Assembly (NCBI RefSeq): GCF_017104965.1
Contig: NZ_JAAGPR010000027.1
Coordinates: 1 to 64,000 of the forward strand
From: Paraburkholderia sp. Ac-20340
GTDB lineage: Bacteria > Pseudomonadota > Gammaproteobacteria > Burkholderiales > Burkholderiaceae
Length of the DNA stretch: 64,000 nucleotides
Reading direction: 5' to 3'
The number at the start of each line of letters is the position of its first letter. The stretch's first letter is position 1. A model generated the notes under the pieces. It saw nothing but the letters and a program-made list of their open reading frames with translations. It was not told the DNA's origin and made no database searches. The position numbers and the translations under genes are program-made. Of this stretch, positions 1-7,388 are shown piece by piece.

Positions 1-703
1 CGAGCGCCGCCGCACCGGGCCGGTCGTGCGCACGGCGCTGGCCGTCGGCCACGAAGCCGTCACCGCGAGCGGGCGCGACGCCACCACGCTCACCGCCGTG
101 TTCGCAGCTTCGGGCGGCGACGGCCAGAACTGCCACGCGATCTGCGACACGCTCGCGGGCGACGACCGCCAGCTTTCGCCCACGCGCTTTCATAATTCCG
201 TGCACAACGCGCCGGCGGGCTACTGGAGCATCGCGGCGCGCGCGCAGGCCGCCTCGAACGTGCTGTGCGCGCACGACGGCAGCTTCGGCGCGGGTTTGCT
301 GGAAAGCCTCTGCCAGGTGGCCGTGGACGGCGTCCCGAGCCTCTTGATCGCCTACGACGCCGATTACCCCGAACCGCTGCACACGGAACGCCCGATCGCC
401 GACGCATTCGGCGTGGCGCTGGTGTTCGCGCCGCTGAACGCAGGCGGCGCGCCAACGCCGGGCCTCGCGCACATCGAAGCGCAAATCACCGACGCACCGG
501 CCACCAGGCTCGCCTCGCCGGAACTGGAGGCGTTACGCGTCGATAACCCGGCGGCGCGCGTGCTGCCGCTGCTCGAAGCAATCGCGGCGCAACGCCCGGC
601 GAGCGTGGTGATCGACTACCTGCCGGAAACGCGCGTGCGTATCGACGTGAGTTTTCCGCACCCGGGCGCGGCGCAGACGCATCACGCGGAGCCCGCGCCA
701 TGA
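1..703 (+). CDS. beta-ketoacyl synthase chain length factor, 5' truncated by window edge
   Basis: Partial gene: the reading frame is open to the first base, so the true start lies upstream and the internal GTG at 26 is not needed. The roughly 234 visible residues resemble the ketoacyl-synthase-like N-terminal domain (PF13723 type) of the chain-length-factor-like proteins in aryl polyene clusters. Typical pieces are the RFHNSVHNAPAGYWSIA stretch around residue 60 and an Ala/Gly-rich ending. Such proteins partner a catalytic ketoacyl synthase in building polyene chains on an acyl carrier protein in the cytoplasm. I see no classical KS Cys-His-His triad in this fragment, which fits a non-catalytic or auxiliary role. 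Its TGA overlaps the ATG of the dehydratase at 700 (ATGA), so the two are translationally coupled. Family assignment is good; the polyene product is inferred from the neighbour. Confidence 0.75.
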   Translation, partial: ERRRTGPVVRTALAVGHEAVTASGRDATTLTAVFAASGGDGQNCHAICDTLAGDDRQLSPTRFHNSVHNAPAGYWSIAARAQAASNVLCAHDGSFGAGLLESLCQVAVDGVPSLLIAYDADYPEPLHTERPIADAFGVALVFAPLNAGGAPTPGLAHIEAQITDAPATRLASPELEALRVDNPAARVLPLLEAIAAQRPASVVIDYLPETRVRIDVSFPHPGAAQTHHAEPAP

Positions 704-1227
704 CCGCCGCCGTGCCGCACGACCTGTTGCACGCCGCGCCGCTCGACCGCGCGTGGATCGAGGCGCACATTCCGCACAGCGGGACGATGTGTCTGCTCGA
801 CGGCGTCAATGCCTGGGACGACCTGCATATCCGCTGTACGGCCACGAGCCATCACGATCCGCACAATCCGCTGCGCTCGCGCGGGCGGCTCGCTGCGGCC
901 TGCGGTATCGAATACGCAGCGCAGGCGATGGCCGTGCACGGCGCACTGGTCGGCGCCAATGGCCCGGACGGCGCCGTGCCGCGCGTAGGCTTTCTGGCCA
1001 GCGTGCGCGGCGTGGAAGCCCACGTCGCGCGCCTCGACACTTTCACCGCGCCGCTCGCGATCGAAGCCGATCGTCTGAGCGGCGATGCCAACACCGTCCT
1101 CTACGCCTTCACGGTGCGCTGCGGCGCCCAACTGCTGCTTTCGGGCCGCGCCGCCGTGATGCTGGACGCTTCGGCGCGGCTGCCCGGCAGCGGCGCCGAA
1201 GCCATCACCAAGGGAGCATCATCATGA
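700..1227 (+). CDS. 3-hydroxyacyl-ACP dehydratase-like hotdog protein (ApeP type)
   Basis: 175 residues, the size of a single hotdog fold. The N-terminal IPHSGTMCLLDGV segment (His26) matches the catalytic-His strand of FabZ/FabA-like dehydratases, and the following helix, with GIEYAAQAMAVHGAL, is the typical hotdog central helix. The expected reaction is dehydration of 3-hydroxyacyl-ACP to the trans-2-enoyl intermediate during aryl polyene chain extension. It begins inside the stop of the preceding chain-length factor and ends inside the ATG of the next gene (ATGA at 1224), so three genes are coupled. The pairing with a KS chain-length factor is what argues for an APE-type cluster rather than housekeeping fatty acid synthesis. 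The rest of that cluster must lie to the left of the window. Confidence 0.75.
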   Translation: MTAAVPHDLLHAAPLDRAWIEAHIPHSGTMCLLDGVNAWDDLHIRCTATSHHDPHNPLRSRGRLAAACGIEYAAQAMAVHGALVGANGPDGAVPRVGFLASVRGVEAHVARLDTFTAPLAIEADRLSGDANTVLYAFTVRCGAQLLLSGRAAVMLDASARLPGSGAEAITKGASS

Positions 1228-1529
1228 AAAACCGTTCGATCGTTTTCGCCGCGCTGCTGCTCGGCCTCGTCAGCTCGGCGGCGCACGCCGATCTGCATGA
1301 AGTGAAGGAAGACATCAAGCACGATTCGAAGGAAGCCGCCCACAAGACCGGCGAGGCCGCGCGCGACTTCGGCCATGCGACCGCACATGCGGCAAAAACG
1401 GTGGGCCACGGCATCGCGCACGCCTCGCGCGAAGGCTACGACGCCACCAAACGCGCGACCAAGCGCGTGTTCCACAAGGACGAAAGCCGCGACGACGCCA
1501 AAACCGACACCCATCGCGACGATGCCTGA
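1224..1529 (+). CDS. small exported Lys/His/Ala-rich helical protein
   Basis: 101 residues. A clear signal peptide (MKNRS, then a hydrophobic AALLLGLVSSAAHA, cleavage after about residue 22) is followed by a charged segment with no hydrophobic core. It contains recurring Ala-Lys-Thr-Gly-Glu-Ala-Ala and His-Ala-Thr-Ala-His-Ala-Ala-Lys-Thr patterns. This resembles the 11-residue amphipathic repeats of LEA-like or apolipoprotein-like proteins. An AGGGAG ribosome site at 1211-1216 precedes the ATG at 1224, which overlaps the dehydratase stop. A periplasmic location is likely; no function can be assigned. The coupling to polyene genes suggests it may handle or accompany the polyene lipid, but that is only inference from position. 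Confidence 0.7.
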   Translation: MKNRSIVFAALLLGLVSSAAHADLHEVKEDIKHDSKEAAHKTGEAARDFGHATAHAAKTVGHGIAHASREGYDATKRATKRVFHKDESRDDAKTDTHRDDA

Positions 1530-1938
1530 GGCGGTGCCGAAGTAGACGTTTGAAGGCGCGCCGGCCAGTCGCTCTGCGGACTGGCCGGTGCGCCGCTTGT
1601 TGATGATTGCGGCTGTTTTCTCCCTCATCGCGCCCGAGGCGCACCCATTGCGCGCCCAACTGGCGGGTTTTCGGGCCCGAATCCCTCTGCCGAACGGCCA
1701 ATTTGCCCGTCTCGCGCTCACAACAAGGCAAAATACGGGTTTTCGAGCCCGTGCCGGCTCCTCTTTTTCCCGCCGGTTGCGCCTAAGCCCTTAGCAGACG
1801 CCGCCCGAGGACGTATCATCCGGGCCTCGACGCGCGGCCGGCCGGACCGTTGACCCGGGCTGACCCGGCGTTTTTTCCGGCGCTCCTTTCGGCGCTTTTT
1901 CCGGATTAACCGCGCGTGAGCCTCATGGAGTTGTTTTG
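1530..1938. other. intergenic region before the DUF2760/Hsp70 genes
   Basis: About 410 bases without a convincing gene; a short frame at 1588-1794 has no homology I recognise. It holds the hairpin at 1555-1594. Nearer the DUF2760 start there are C/T-rich, GC-rich runs (for example TTTTTTCCGGCGC near 1871). I looked for a sigma-32 style CTTGAA/CCCCAT pair and found none I would defend, so heat-shock control of the chaperone genes is not supported here. Confidence 0.4.
1555..1594 (+). terminator. strong hairpin after the polyene-type operon
   Basis: CCGGCCAGTC (1561-1570) pairs perfectly with GACTGGCCGG (1579-1588). Flanking GGCGCG/TGCGCC extends the stem to about 16 pairs with one G-U. It lies 26 bases after the last coupled gene. 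No immediate T-run follows, so it may be a weak or Rho-assisted terminator, or an mRNA-stabilising stem. Confidence 0.5.
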
Positions 1939-2553
1939 ATGACCGAACCCAAAATTTCATTCGCGGGCCGCGTTTCGCTGGCCTTCGGATCGTTTTTCGC
2001 CATTCTCGGCAATGCCGAACTGGCCGCCGACGTGCGCCGCCTGCGCAATGGCGAAACGTTCGCCGCCGCTGCGGTTGCGCCCGCTGCTGCGCCTGTTGCA
2101 CCCGTTGCACCCGCACCGGCTCCCGTTGCCGCGCCGGTCGCCCCGGCGCCCGCAGCAAGCACCATCGAAGAAGCCAGCCCGCAATCGGCGCTGCAACTGC
2201 TCGGCCTGCTCCAGCGCAACGCGCGCTTCGTCGATTTCGTCGAGGAAGACATCGCAGGCTACGCGGACGCCGACATCGGCGCGGCCGCGCGCCTCGTTCA
2301 CGAAGGCTGCCGCGCCACGCTGCGCGAGCACTTCACGATCCGCCCGGTGCGCACGGAAGCCGAAGGCAGCCGCGTGACCATCGCCGAAGGCTTCGACGCC
2401 ACGGCCATCCGTCTGACCGGCAATGTGGTGGGCGCAGCGCCCTTCAACGGTACGATCAGCCACCGCGGCTGGCGCGTCGAAGACGTGAAACTGCCCAAGC
2501 TCGTCAAGTCGCACGACGCCAAGGTTCTCGCACCGGCCGAGGTGGAACTGTGA
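1939..2553 (+). CDS. DUF2760 domain protein
   Basis: 204 residues from the ATG at 1939 (a TTG lies just before it). The N-terminal segment, GRVSLAFGSFFAILGNAELAADV, is followed by an Ala/Pro/Val-rich hinge at about residues 40-75 and then a compact C-terminal domain. That domain (from about residue 75) begins SALQLLGLLQRNARFVDFVEED and matches my memory of DUF2760. Function is unknown for the family. Its stop overlaps the GTG start of the first Hsp70 (GTGA at 2550), so the two are made together. The arrangement DUF2760-Hsp70-Hsp70 recurs in proteobacteria as I recall it, suggesting a cofactor or adaptor of these chaperones. The hydrophobic N-terminus might associate with membrane, but it is not a classical signal peptide. 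Confidence 0.75.
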   Translation: MTEPKISFAGRVSLAFGSFFAILGNAELAADVRRLRNGETFAAAAVAPAAAPVAPVAPAPAPVAAPVAPAPAASTIEEASPQSALQLLGLLQRNARFVDFVEEDIAGYADADIGAAARLVHEGCRATLREHFTIRPVRTEAEGSRVTIAEGFDATAIRLTGNVVGAAPFNGTISHRGWRVEDVKLPKLVKSHDAKVLAPAEVEL

Positions 2554-4394
2554 GCGAAGCCCGTTATTCCATCGGCGTCGATCTGGGCACCACGCATTGC
2601 GCCCTCTCTTATGTCGATCTCGCCGGCAGTGACGGCGAGAAGGCCGTGCAGGGCGTGCTGCCCGTCACGCAACTGACCGCGCCCGGCGCGATCGAATCGC
2701 CGGAACTGCTGCCCTCGTTCCTCTATCTGCCCAATGCAGGCGAGCTGACGCCGGGCGACCTGACGCTGCCGTGGACCGCCTCGCGCGAGTACGCCGTGGG
2801 CGAAATGGCGCGCAGCCGTGGCGCGGGCACGCCGATCCGTCTCGTGTCGAGCGCGAAAAGCTGGCTCTGCCACCCGGGCGTCGATCGCCGCGCGGCCATC
2901 CTGCCGAACGACGCACCGCCCGAAGTGGCGCGCGTCTCGCCGCTCGAAGCGTCGATTCGCTACCTGACGCACCTGCGCGAAGCGTGGGACCAGGCGCACC
3001 CGGACGCACCGCTGCGCGACCAGGACGTAACCGTGACGATCCCGGCCTCGTTCGACCCGGCCGCGCGCGAGTTGACCGCCGAAGCCGCGCAGGCGGCGGG
3101 CTACACGCGCATGACGCTGCTGGAAGAACCGCAGGCGGCGCTCTATAGCTGGATTCAGAAGAGCGGCGGCGGCTGGCGCAAGGACGTGAAGGTCGGCGAC
3201 ATCATCCTCGTGGTGGACGTGGGCGGCGGCACGACCGACCTTTCGCTGATCGCCGTGGTCGAGCGCGAAGGCAATCTCGAACTGCATCGCGTGGCCGTGG
3301 GCGAGCACATCCTGCTCGGCGGCGACAACATGGATCTGGCGCTGGCCCACGTGGTCGCGCGCAAGCTCGCGGCGCAAGGCACCCAGGCCGATCCGTGGCA
3401 ACTGCGCGCGCTCACCTATGCGTGCCGTTCGGCCAAGGAAACGCTGCTGAGCGATTCCAGCGTGGACACGGTGCCGCTCGTGGTGCCCAGCCGCGGCTCG
3501 AAGCTGATCGGCGGTTCGATCCGCACCGAACTCACGCGCGCGGAACTCACGCAGATCATCCTCGAAGGCTTTTTCCCGCAGGTGGATGCGGCCGCGCGTC
3601 CGGCCGTGCGCACCCGCGCCGGTCTGACGCAACTCGGCCTGCCCTACGCGCAGGACGCGGGCGTCACGCGCCATCTCGCAGCCTTCCTCGGCCGTCAGGT
3701 CGCCGCGCTCGCGGAAGTCGAAGGTTTCGGCGCACCGCCTGAAGGCGCAAGCTTCCTGCACCCCACGGCCGTGCTGTTCAATGGCGGCGTGTTCAAGTCG
3801 GAACTGCTGGCGGGCCGCGTGCTCGACATCGTCAACGGCTGGCTGGCGGCCGAAGGCGCGCCCGCCGCACGACTGCTGGGCGGCGCGGATCTCGACCTCG
3901 CGGTCGCGCGTGGCGCGGCCTATTACGGCTATGTGAAGCAAGGCAAGGGCGTGCGCATTCGCGGCGGTACGGCGCGTGCGTACTACGTGGCGGTGGAATC
4001 GGCCATGCCTGCGGTGCCGGGTCTGGAGCCGCCGGTGTCGGCGCTGTGCGTCGCGCCGTTCGGCATGGAAGAAGGCACGGACGCGCCGCTGCCCGCGCAG
4101 GAATTCGGCCTGGTGGTGGGCGAGCCGGTGCATTTCCGCTTCTTCGGTTCGTCGGTGCGCCGTCAGGATCAGGTCGGCACGATGCTCGATTACTGGTCGG
4201 CCGAAGAACTGCAGGAACTCGAAGAAATCCAGGCCACGCTGCCCACCGAAGGCCGCACGCCCGGCGAAATCGTCCCGGTCAAGCTGCACGCGCGCGTGAC
4301 GGAAGCGGGCACGCTGGAGCTCGAAGCCGTGCCGTCCGGCAGCCATGAGCGCTGGAAGGTCGAGTTCGACGTGCGCGGCGGCGCGAGCGCTTAA
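2550..4394 (+). CDS. Hsp70 family protein (first of a pair)
   Basis: 614 residues, GTG start overlapping the DUF2760 stop. The actin-like ATPase motifs are intact. Phosphate-1 GVDLGTTHCAL lies near residue 8, phosphate-2 VVDVGGGTTDLSL near residue 220 and GGDNMDLALAH near residue 260; the adenosine region with NGGVF lies near residue 412. After the nucleotide domain there is a short beta-type region ending at RGGASA and no DnaK-style lid or EEVD-like tail. It is therefore a divergent Hsp70 (HscA/YegD-like), not the housekeeping DnaK. The role is presumably ATP-driven binding of specific clients in the cytoplasm. No DnaJ or GrpE gene is adjacent. Confidence 0.85.
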   Translation: MSEARYSIGVDLGTTHCALSYVDLAGSDGEKAVQGVLPVTQLTAPGAIESPELLPSFLYLPNAGELTPGDLTLPWTASREYAVGEMARSRGAGTPIRLVSSAKSWLCHPGVDRRAAILPNDAPPEVARVSPLEASIRYLTHLREAWDQAHPDAPLRDQDVTVTIPASFDPAARELTAEAAQAAGYTRMTLLEEPQAALYSWIQKSGGGWRKDVKVGDIILVVDVGGGTTDLSLIAVVEREGNLELHRVAVGEHILLGGDNMDLALAHVVARKLAAQGTQADPWQLRALTYACRSAKETLLSDSSVDTVPLVVPSRGSKLIGGSIRTELTRAELTQIILEGFFPQVDAAARPAVRTRAGLTQLGLPYAQDAGVTRHLAAFLGRQVAALAEVEGFGAPPEGASFLHPTAVLFNGGVFKSELLAGRVLDIVNGWLAAEGAPAARLLGGADLDLAVARGAAYYGYVKQGKGVRIRGGTARAYYVAVESAMPAVPGLEPPVSALCVAPFGMEEGTDAPLPAQEFGLVVGEPVHFRFFGSSVRRQDQVGTMLDYWSAEELQELEEIQATLPTEGRTPGEIVPVKLHARVTEAGTLELEAVPSGSHERWKVEFDVRGGASA

Positions 4395-4437
4395 CGCGTC
4401 GTCTGTCGCACCGGGCGCATTTGGCGCCTGTCCATTC

Positions 4438-4471
4438 GGGCGCCGCCGCACGGTTCGACCGGGCGGCGCCC
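4438..4471 (+). promoter_or_regulatory. intercistronic hairpin between the two Hsp70 genes
   Basis: GGGCGCCGCC (4438-4447) and GGCGGCGCCC (4462-4471) form a perfect 10-bp stem with a 14-base loop in the 110-base gap between the chaperone genes. There is no T-run, so it is more likely an mRNA processing or stability element that sets the ratio of the two Hsp70s than a terminator. Confidence 0.4.
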
Positions 4472-4505
4472 TTCCCTTCGCCAAGCGAGTCAGCATTTGA
4501 GCGCG

Positions 4506-7355
4506 ATGAAGCCATACGTCGTCGGCATCGACCTGGGGACGAGCAATACGGTCGTGGCCTACGCGCAAGCCGGCGGCGACGACATCCGCGTGTTCGATAT
4601 CGAGCAGCTCACTGCGCCCGGCGAAGTCGGCGCGCAGCCGCTGCTGCCGTCGGCGCGCTATCACCCGGCGCCGGGCGAGTTGCCGGCGGGCGCCTTGCAG
4701 TTGCCGTGGCCCGCGCCTCAACACGCCGATCACGTCGATCACGTCGATCAAGCCGCCGCATCCGTGGTCGGCCGTCTCGCGCGCACGCTGGGCGCGCAGG
4801 TGCCGGGTCGACTGGTTGCCAGCGCCAAAAGCTGGCTCTCGCATGCCTCGGTGGACCGGCTCGCGCCGATCCTGCCCTGGGGCGCGCCCGACGACGTCGG
4901 CAAGATTTCGCCCGTGGACGCCAGCGCGAGCTATCTCGCGCATGTGCGCGCCGCGTGGAACCATCGCTTTCCGCATGCGCCGCTCGAACAGCAGGACGTG
5001 GTGCTCACCGTGCCCGCTTCGTTCGACGACGGCGCGCGCGCACTCACGCTCGAAGCCGCGCGCCGCGCGCAGTTGCCCAGGCTGCGTCTGCTCGAAGAGC
5101 CGCAGGCGGCGTTCTACGACTGGCTGTTTCATCATCGCGATTCGCTGCAGGCCGAACTCGCGCGCACGCGCCTCGTGCTCGTGTGCGACGTGGGCGGCGG
5201 CACGACCGACCTCACGCTCATCAAGGTCGAGATCGACGATCGCGGCGAGCCGCGTCTGACACGCATCGGCGTCGGCAATCATCTGATGCTCGGCGGCGAC
5301 AACATGGACCTCGCGCTCGCGCATCTGGCCGAAAGCCGGCTGGCGGGCACGCAGGATCAACCGGGCAGACTGTCCGCCGCGAGCCTGTCGCAACTGGTCG
5401 AGCGCTGCCGCGTCGCGAAGGAGCAACTGCTCGACGCACAGGCGCCCGAAGCCGTGGGCGTGACGCTGCTCGGCGCGGGCTCGAAGCTGATCGGCGGCGC
5501 GCGCACCACGCAACTCACGCGCGAGGAAGCCGCACGCATCGTCGTCGACGGCTTTTTCCCCGCTGGCAGTGCCAACGATCTGCCGCGCCGCTCGCGCGCC
5601 GCCATCGTCGAATTCGGTTTGCCGTACGCCTCCGATCCGGGCATCACGCGTCATATCGCGGCCTTTCTGCAACGCTTTGCGGCGCAGTCGCGCGAGGCGC
5701 TGGCGACCGGCGAGGCCGCGCATTCAAGCGGCGAAGCGCTCCCCGTGCCCGACACGCTGCTGCTCAACGGCGGCGTATTCAACGCGCCCGCGCTGTCCGC
5801 GCGTCTGCGCGATACGCTCGGCGCGTGGCGCGACGCGCCGCTCACGGTCCTGCAAAACGATCACCCGGACGTTGCCGTCGCGCGCGGCGCCGTGGCCTTC
5901 GCGCTCGCGCGTCAAGGCCGCGCACCGCGCATCGGCGGCGGCTCGCCGCGCAGTTATTTCCTCGTGCTCGAAGAAGGCCATAACGAAAACGCCAGCGGCG
6001 ACGCGCAGCAACGCGGCATCTGCCTGCTGCCGCGCGGCACCGAGGAAGGCCACGAAGTTCGGCTCGACGAACGCACCTTCGGCTTGCGGCTCGGTCATCC
6101 GGTGCAGTTCCACCTGGTCTCGACGGTCGCCGATACGCCCTGGAAAGCCGGTGAAATCGTCGATATTGGCGGCGCGCAAGGCAGCGATTTCGTGCGCCTG
6201 CCGCCGCTCGCCACCGTGGTCGCCGGTGACAAAAACGACAAGAACGGCCGCGAGCGCCCCGTCAGACTCACCGCGCAACTGACCGAAGTCGGCACGCTGG
6301 AGGTGCGCTGCATCGCCACCGACGATCCCGCGCAGCACTGGCTGCTCGAATTCCAGTTGCGCCGCGACGAACATGCGCGCCCCGACGCGGGCGCGCGCGT
6401 GCGTCATCCCGCGCTCGACGAAGCCATCGCGTTGATCGATCGCGTGTTCGGCCCGAAGTCCACCAAGGTCGATCCGAAGGAAGTGAAGCGTCTGCGCGCG
6501 CAGCTCGAACACACGCTCGGCGCGCGCCAGAATTGGGACAGCCCGCTGCTGCGCGAACTGTTCGGCGCGCTCTGGGACCGTGCCGGGCGGCGGCGGCGTT
6601 CGGCCGATCACGAGCGGCTGTGGCTCAATCTCGCCGGTTATTGCGTGCGGCCGGGCTTTGGTTATCCGCTCGACGAATGGCGCGTCGAGCAGCTATGGAC
6701 CTTGTTCGACGATGGCATCCAGCATCTCAACGACAGCCAGGTCTGGTCCGAGTGGTGGACGCTCTGGCGCCGCGCGGCAGGCGGCCTGAACGGCGAGGCG
6801 CAGGCGCAGGTGATGGAAGCGATGCGCTGGCTCGAGGAAGCGGCCAGCGCGAAACAGCACAAACTGCCCTTCGATCCGTCGAAGCTCGGTCACGCGGATA
6901 TGGTGCGGCTCTACGCCTCGCTCGAACAGATCGATGCGGCCAGCAAGATCGAGATCGGCACGCAACTGCTGGAGCGCCTGCAAAAGGCGTCGGAGAATCA
7001 TCAAAGCTGGTGGGCGATGGGGCGCATCGGCGCGCGTCTGCCGTTCTATGGCAGCACGCACGGCGTGGTGCCGCCGGAAGTCGCGCAGCAATGGCTCGAA
7101 GCGATACTCGCGCTCGACTGGAAGAAGGTCGAACCGGCGATGTTCGCCGCCGCGCAGATCGCGCGCATGACCGGCGACCGCTCGCGCGATATCGCGCCGG
7201 CATTGCGCGAGACCGTGGTGAAGCGGCTGGAAAACGCGAACGCGCCGCATACGTGGATCGAGATGGTGCGCGAGGTCGTGGAACTCGATACCGCCGATAC
7301 CGGGCGCGTGTTCGGCGAAGCGCTGCCGGCCGGGCTGACCTTGATGGGGGCGTAG
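4506..7355 (+). CDS. large Hsp70 family protein with C-terminal helical extension (DUF3731-like)
   Basis: 949 residues from the ATG at 4506 (an in-frame TTG at 4497 is possible). It has Hsp70 motifs: GIDLGTSNTVVAYA at the start, CDVGGGTTDLTLIK near residue 227, GGDNMDLALAHL near residue 263, and LLNGGVFNAPALS near residue 420. Beyond about residue 600 comes a 350-residue mainly helical, Trp-rich extension (begins HPALDEAIALIDRVFGPK, later WSEWWTLWRRAAGG) that ordinary DnaK lacks. It matches the extended Hsp70s carrying DUF3731. It probably works with the preceding Hsp70 and DUF2760 protein as one cytoplasmic chaperone module. A 9-bp tandem repeat at about 4727-4750 encodes a DHVDHVDQ insertion near residue 75. 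Client and trigger are unknown. Confidence 0.85.
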   Translation: MKPYVVGIDLGTSNTVVAYAQAGGDDIRVFDIEQLTAPGEVGAQPLLPSARYHPAPGELPAGALQLPWPAPQHADHVDHVDQAAASVVGRLARTLGAQVPGRLVASAKSWLSHASVDRLAPILPWGAPDDVGKISPVDASASYLAHVRAAWNHRFPHAPLEQQDVVLTVPASFDDGARALTLEAARRAQLPRLRLLEEPQAAFYDWLFHHRDSLQAELARTRLVLVCDVGGGTTDLTLIKVEIDDRGEPRLTRIGVGNHLMLGGDNMDLALAHLAESRLAGTQDQPGRLSAASLSQLVERCRVAKEQLLDAQAPEAVGVTLLGAGSKLIGGARTTQLTREEAARIVVDGFFPAGSANDLPRRSRAAIVEFGLPYASDPGITRHIAAFLQRFAAQSREALATGEAAHSSGEALPVPDTLLLNGGVFNAPALSARLRDTLGAWRDAPLTVLQNDHPDVAVARGAVAFALARQGRAPRIGGGSPRSYFLVLEEGHNENASGDAQQRGICLLPRGTEEGHEVRLDERTFGLRLGHPVQFHLVSTVADTPWKAGEIVDIGGAQGSDFVRLPPLATVVAGDKNDKNGRERPVRLTAQLTEVGTLEVRCIATDDPAQHWLLEFQLRRDEHARPDAGARVRHPALDEAIALIDRVFGPKSTKVDPKEVKRLRAQLEHTLGARQNWDSPLLRELFGALWDRAGRRRRSADHERLWLNLAGYCVRPGFGYPLDEWRVEQLWTLFDDGIQHLNDSQVWSEWWTLWRRAAGGLNGEAQAQVMEAMRWLEEAASAKQHKLPFDPSKLGHADMVRLYASLEQIDAASKIEIGTQLLERLQKASENHQSWWAMGRIGARLPFYGSTHGVVPPEVAQQWLEAILALDWKKVEPAMFAAAQIARMTGDRSRDIAPALRETVVKRLENANAPHTWIEMVREVVELDTADTGRVFGEALPAGLTLMGA

Positions 7356-7388
7356 CGCGCGAACGTCACAGCACGCGCGTGGGTGAAT

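Noticed and set aside
1530..1938. Heat-shock (sigma-32) promoter in front of the Hsp70 module
   Set aside because: No CTTGAA-type and CCCCAT-type pair with correct spacing was found.
2298..5723. A 1141-codon open frame on the minus strand opposite the Hsp70 genes
   Set aside because: It is an Arg/Ala/His-rich mirror of two well-conserved Hsp70 genes, a usual by-product of GC-rich codon bias; no domain is visible.
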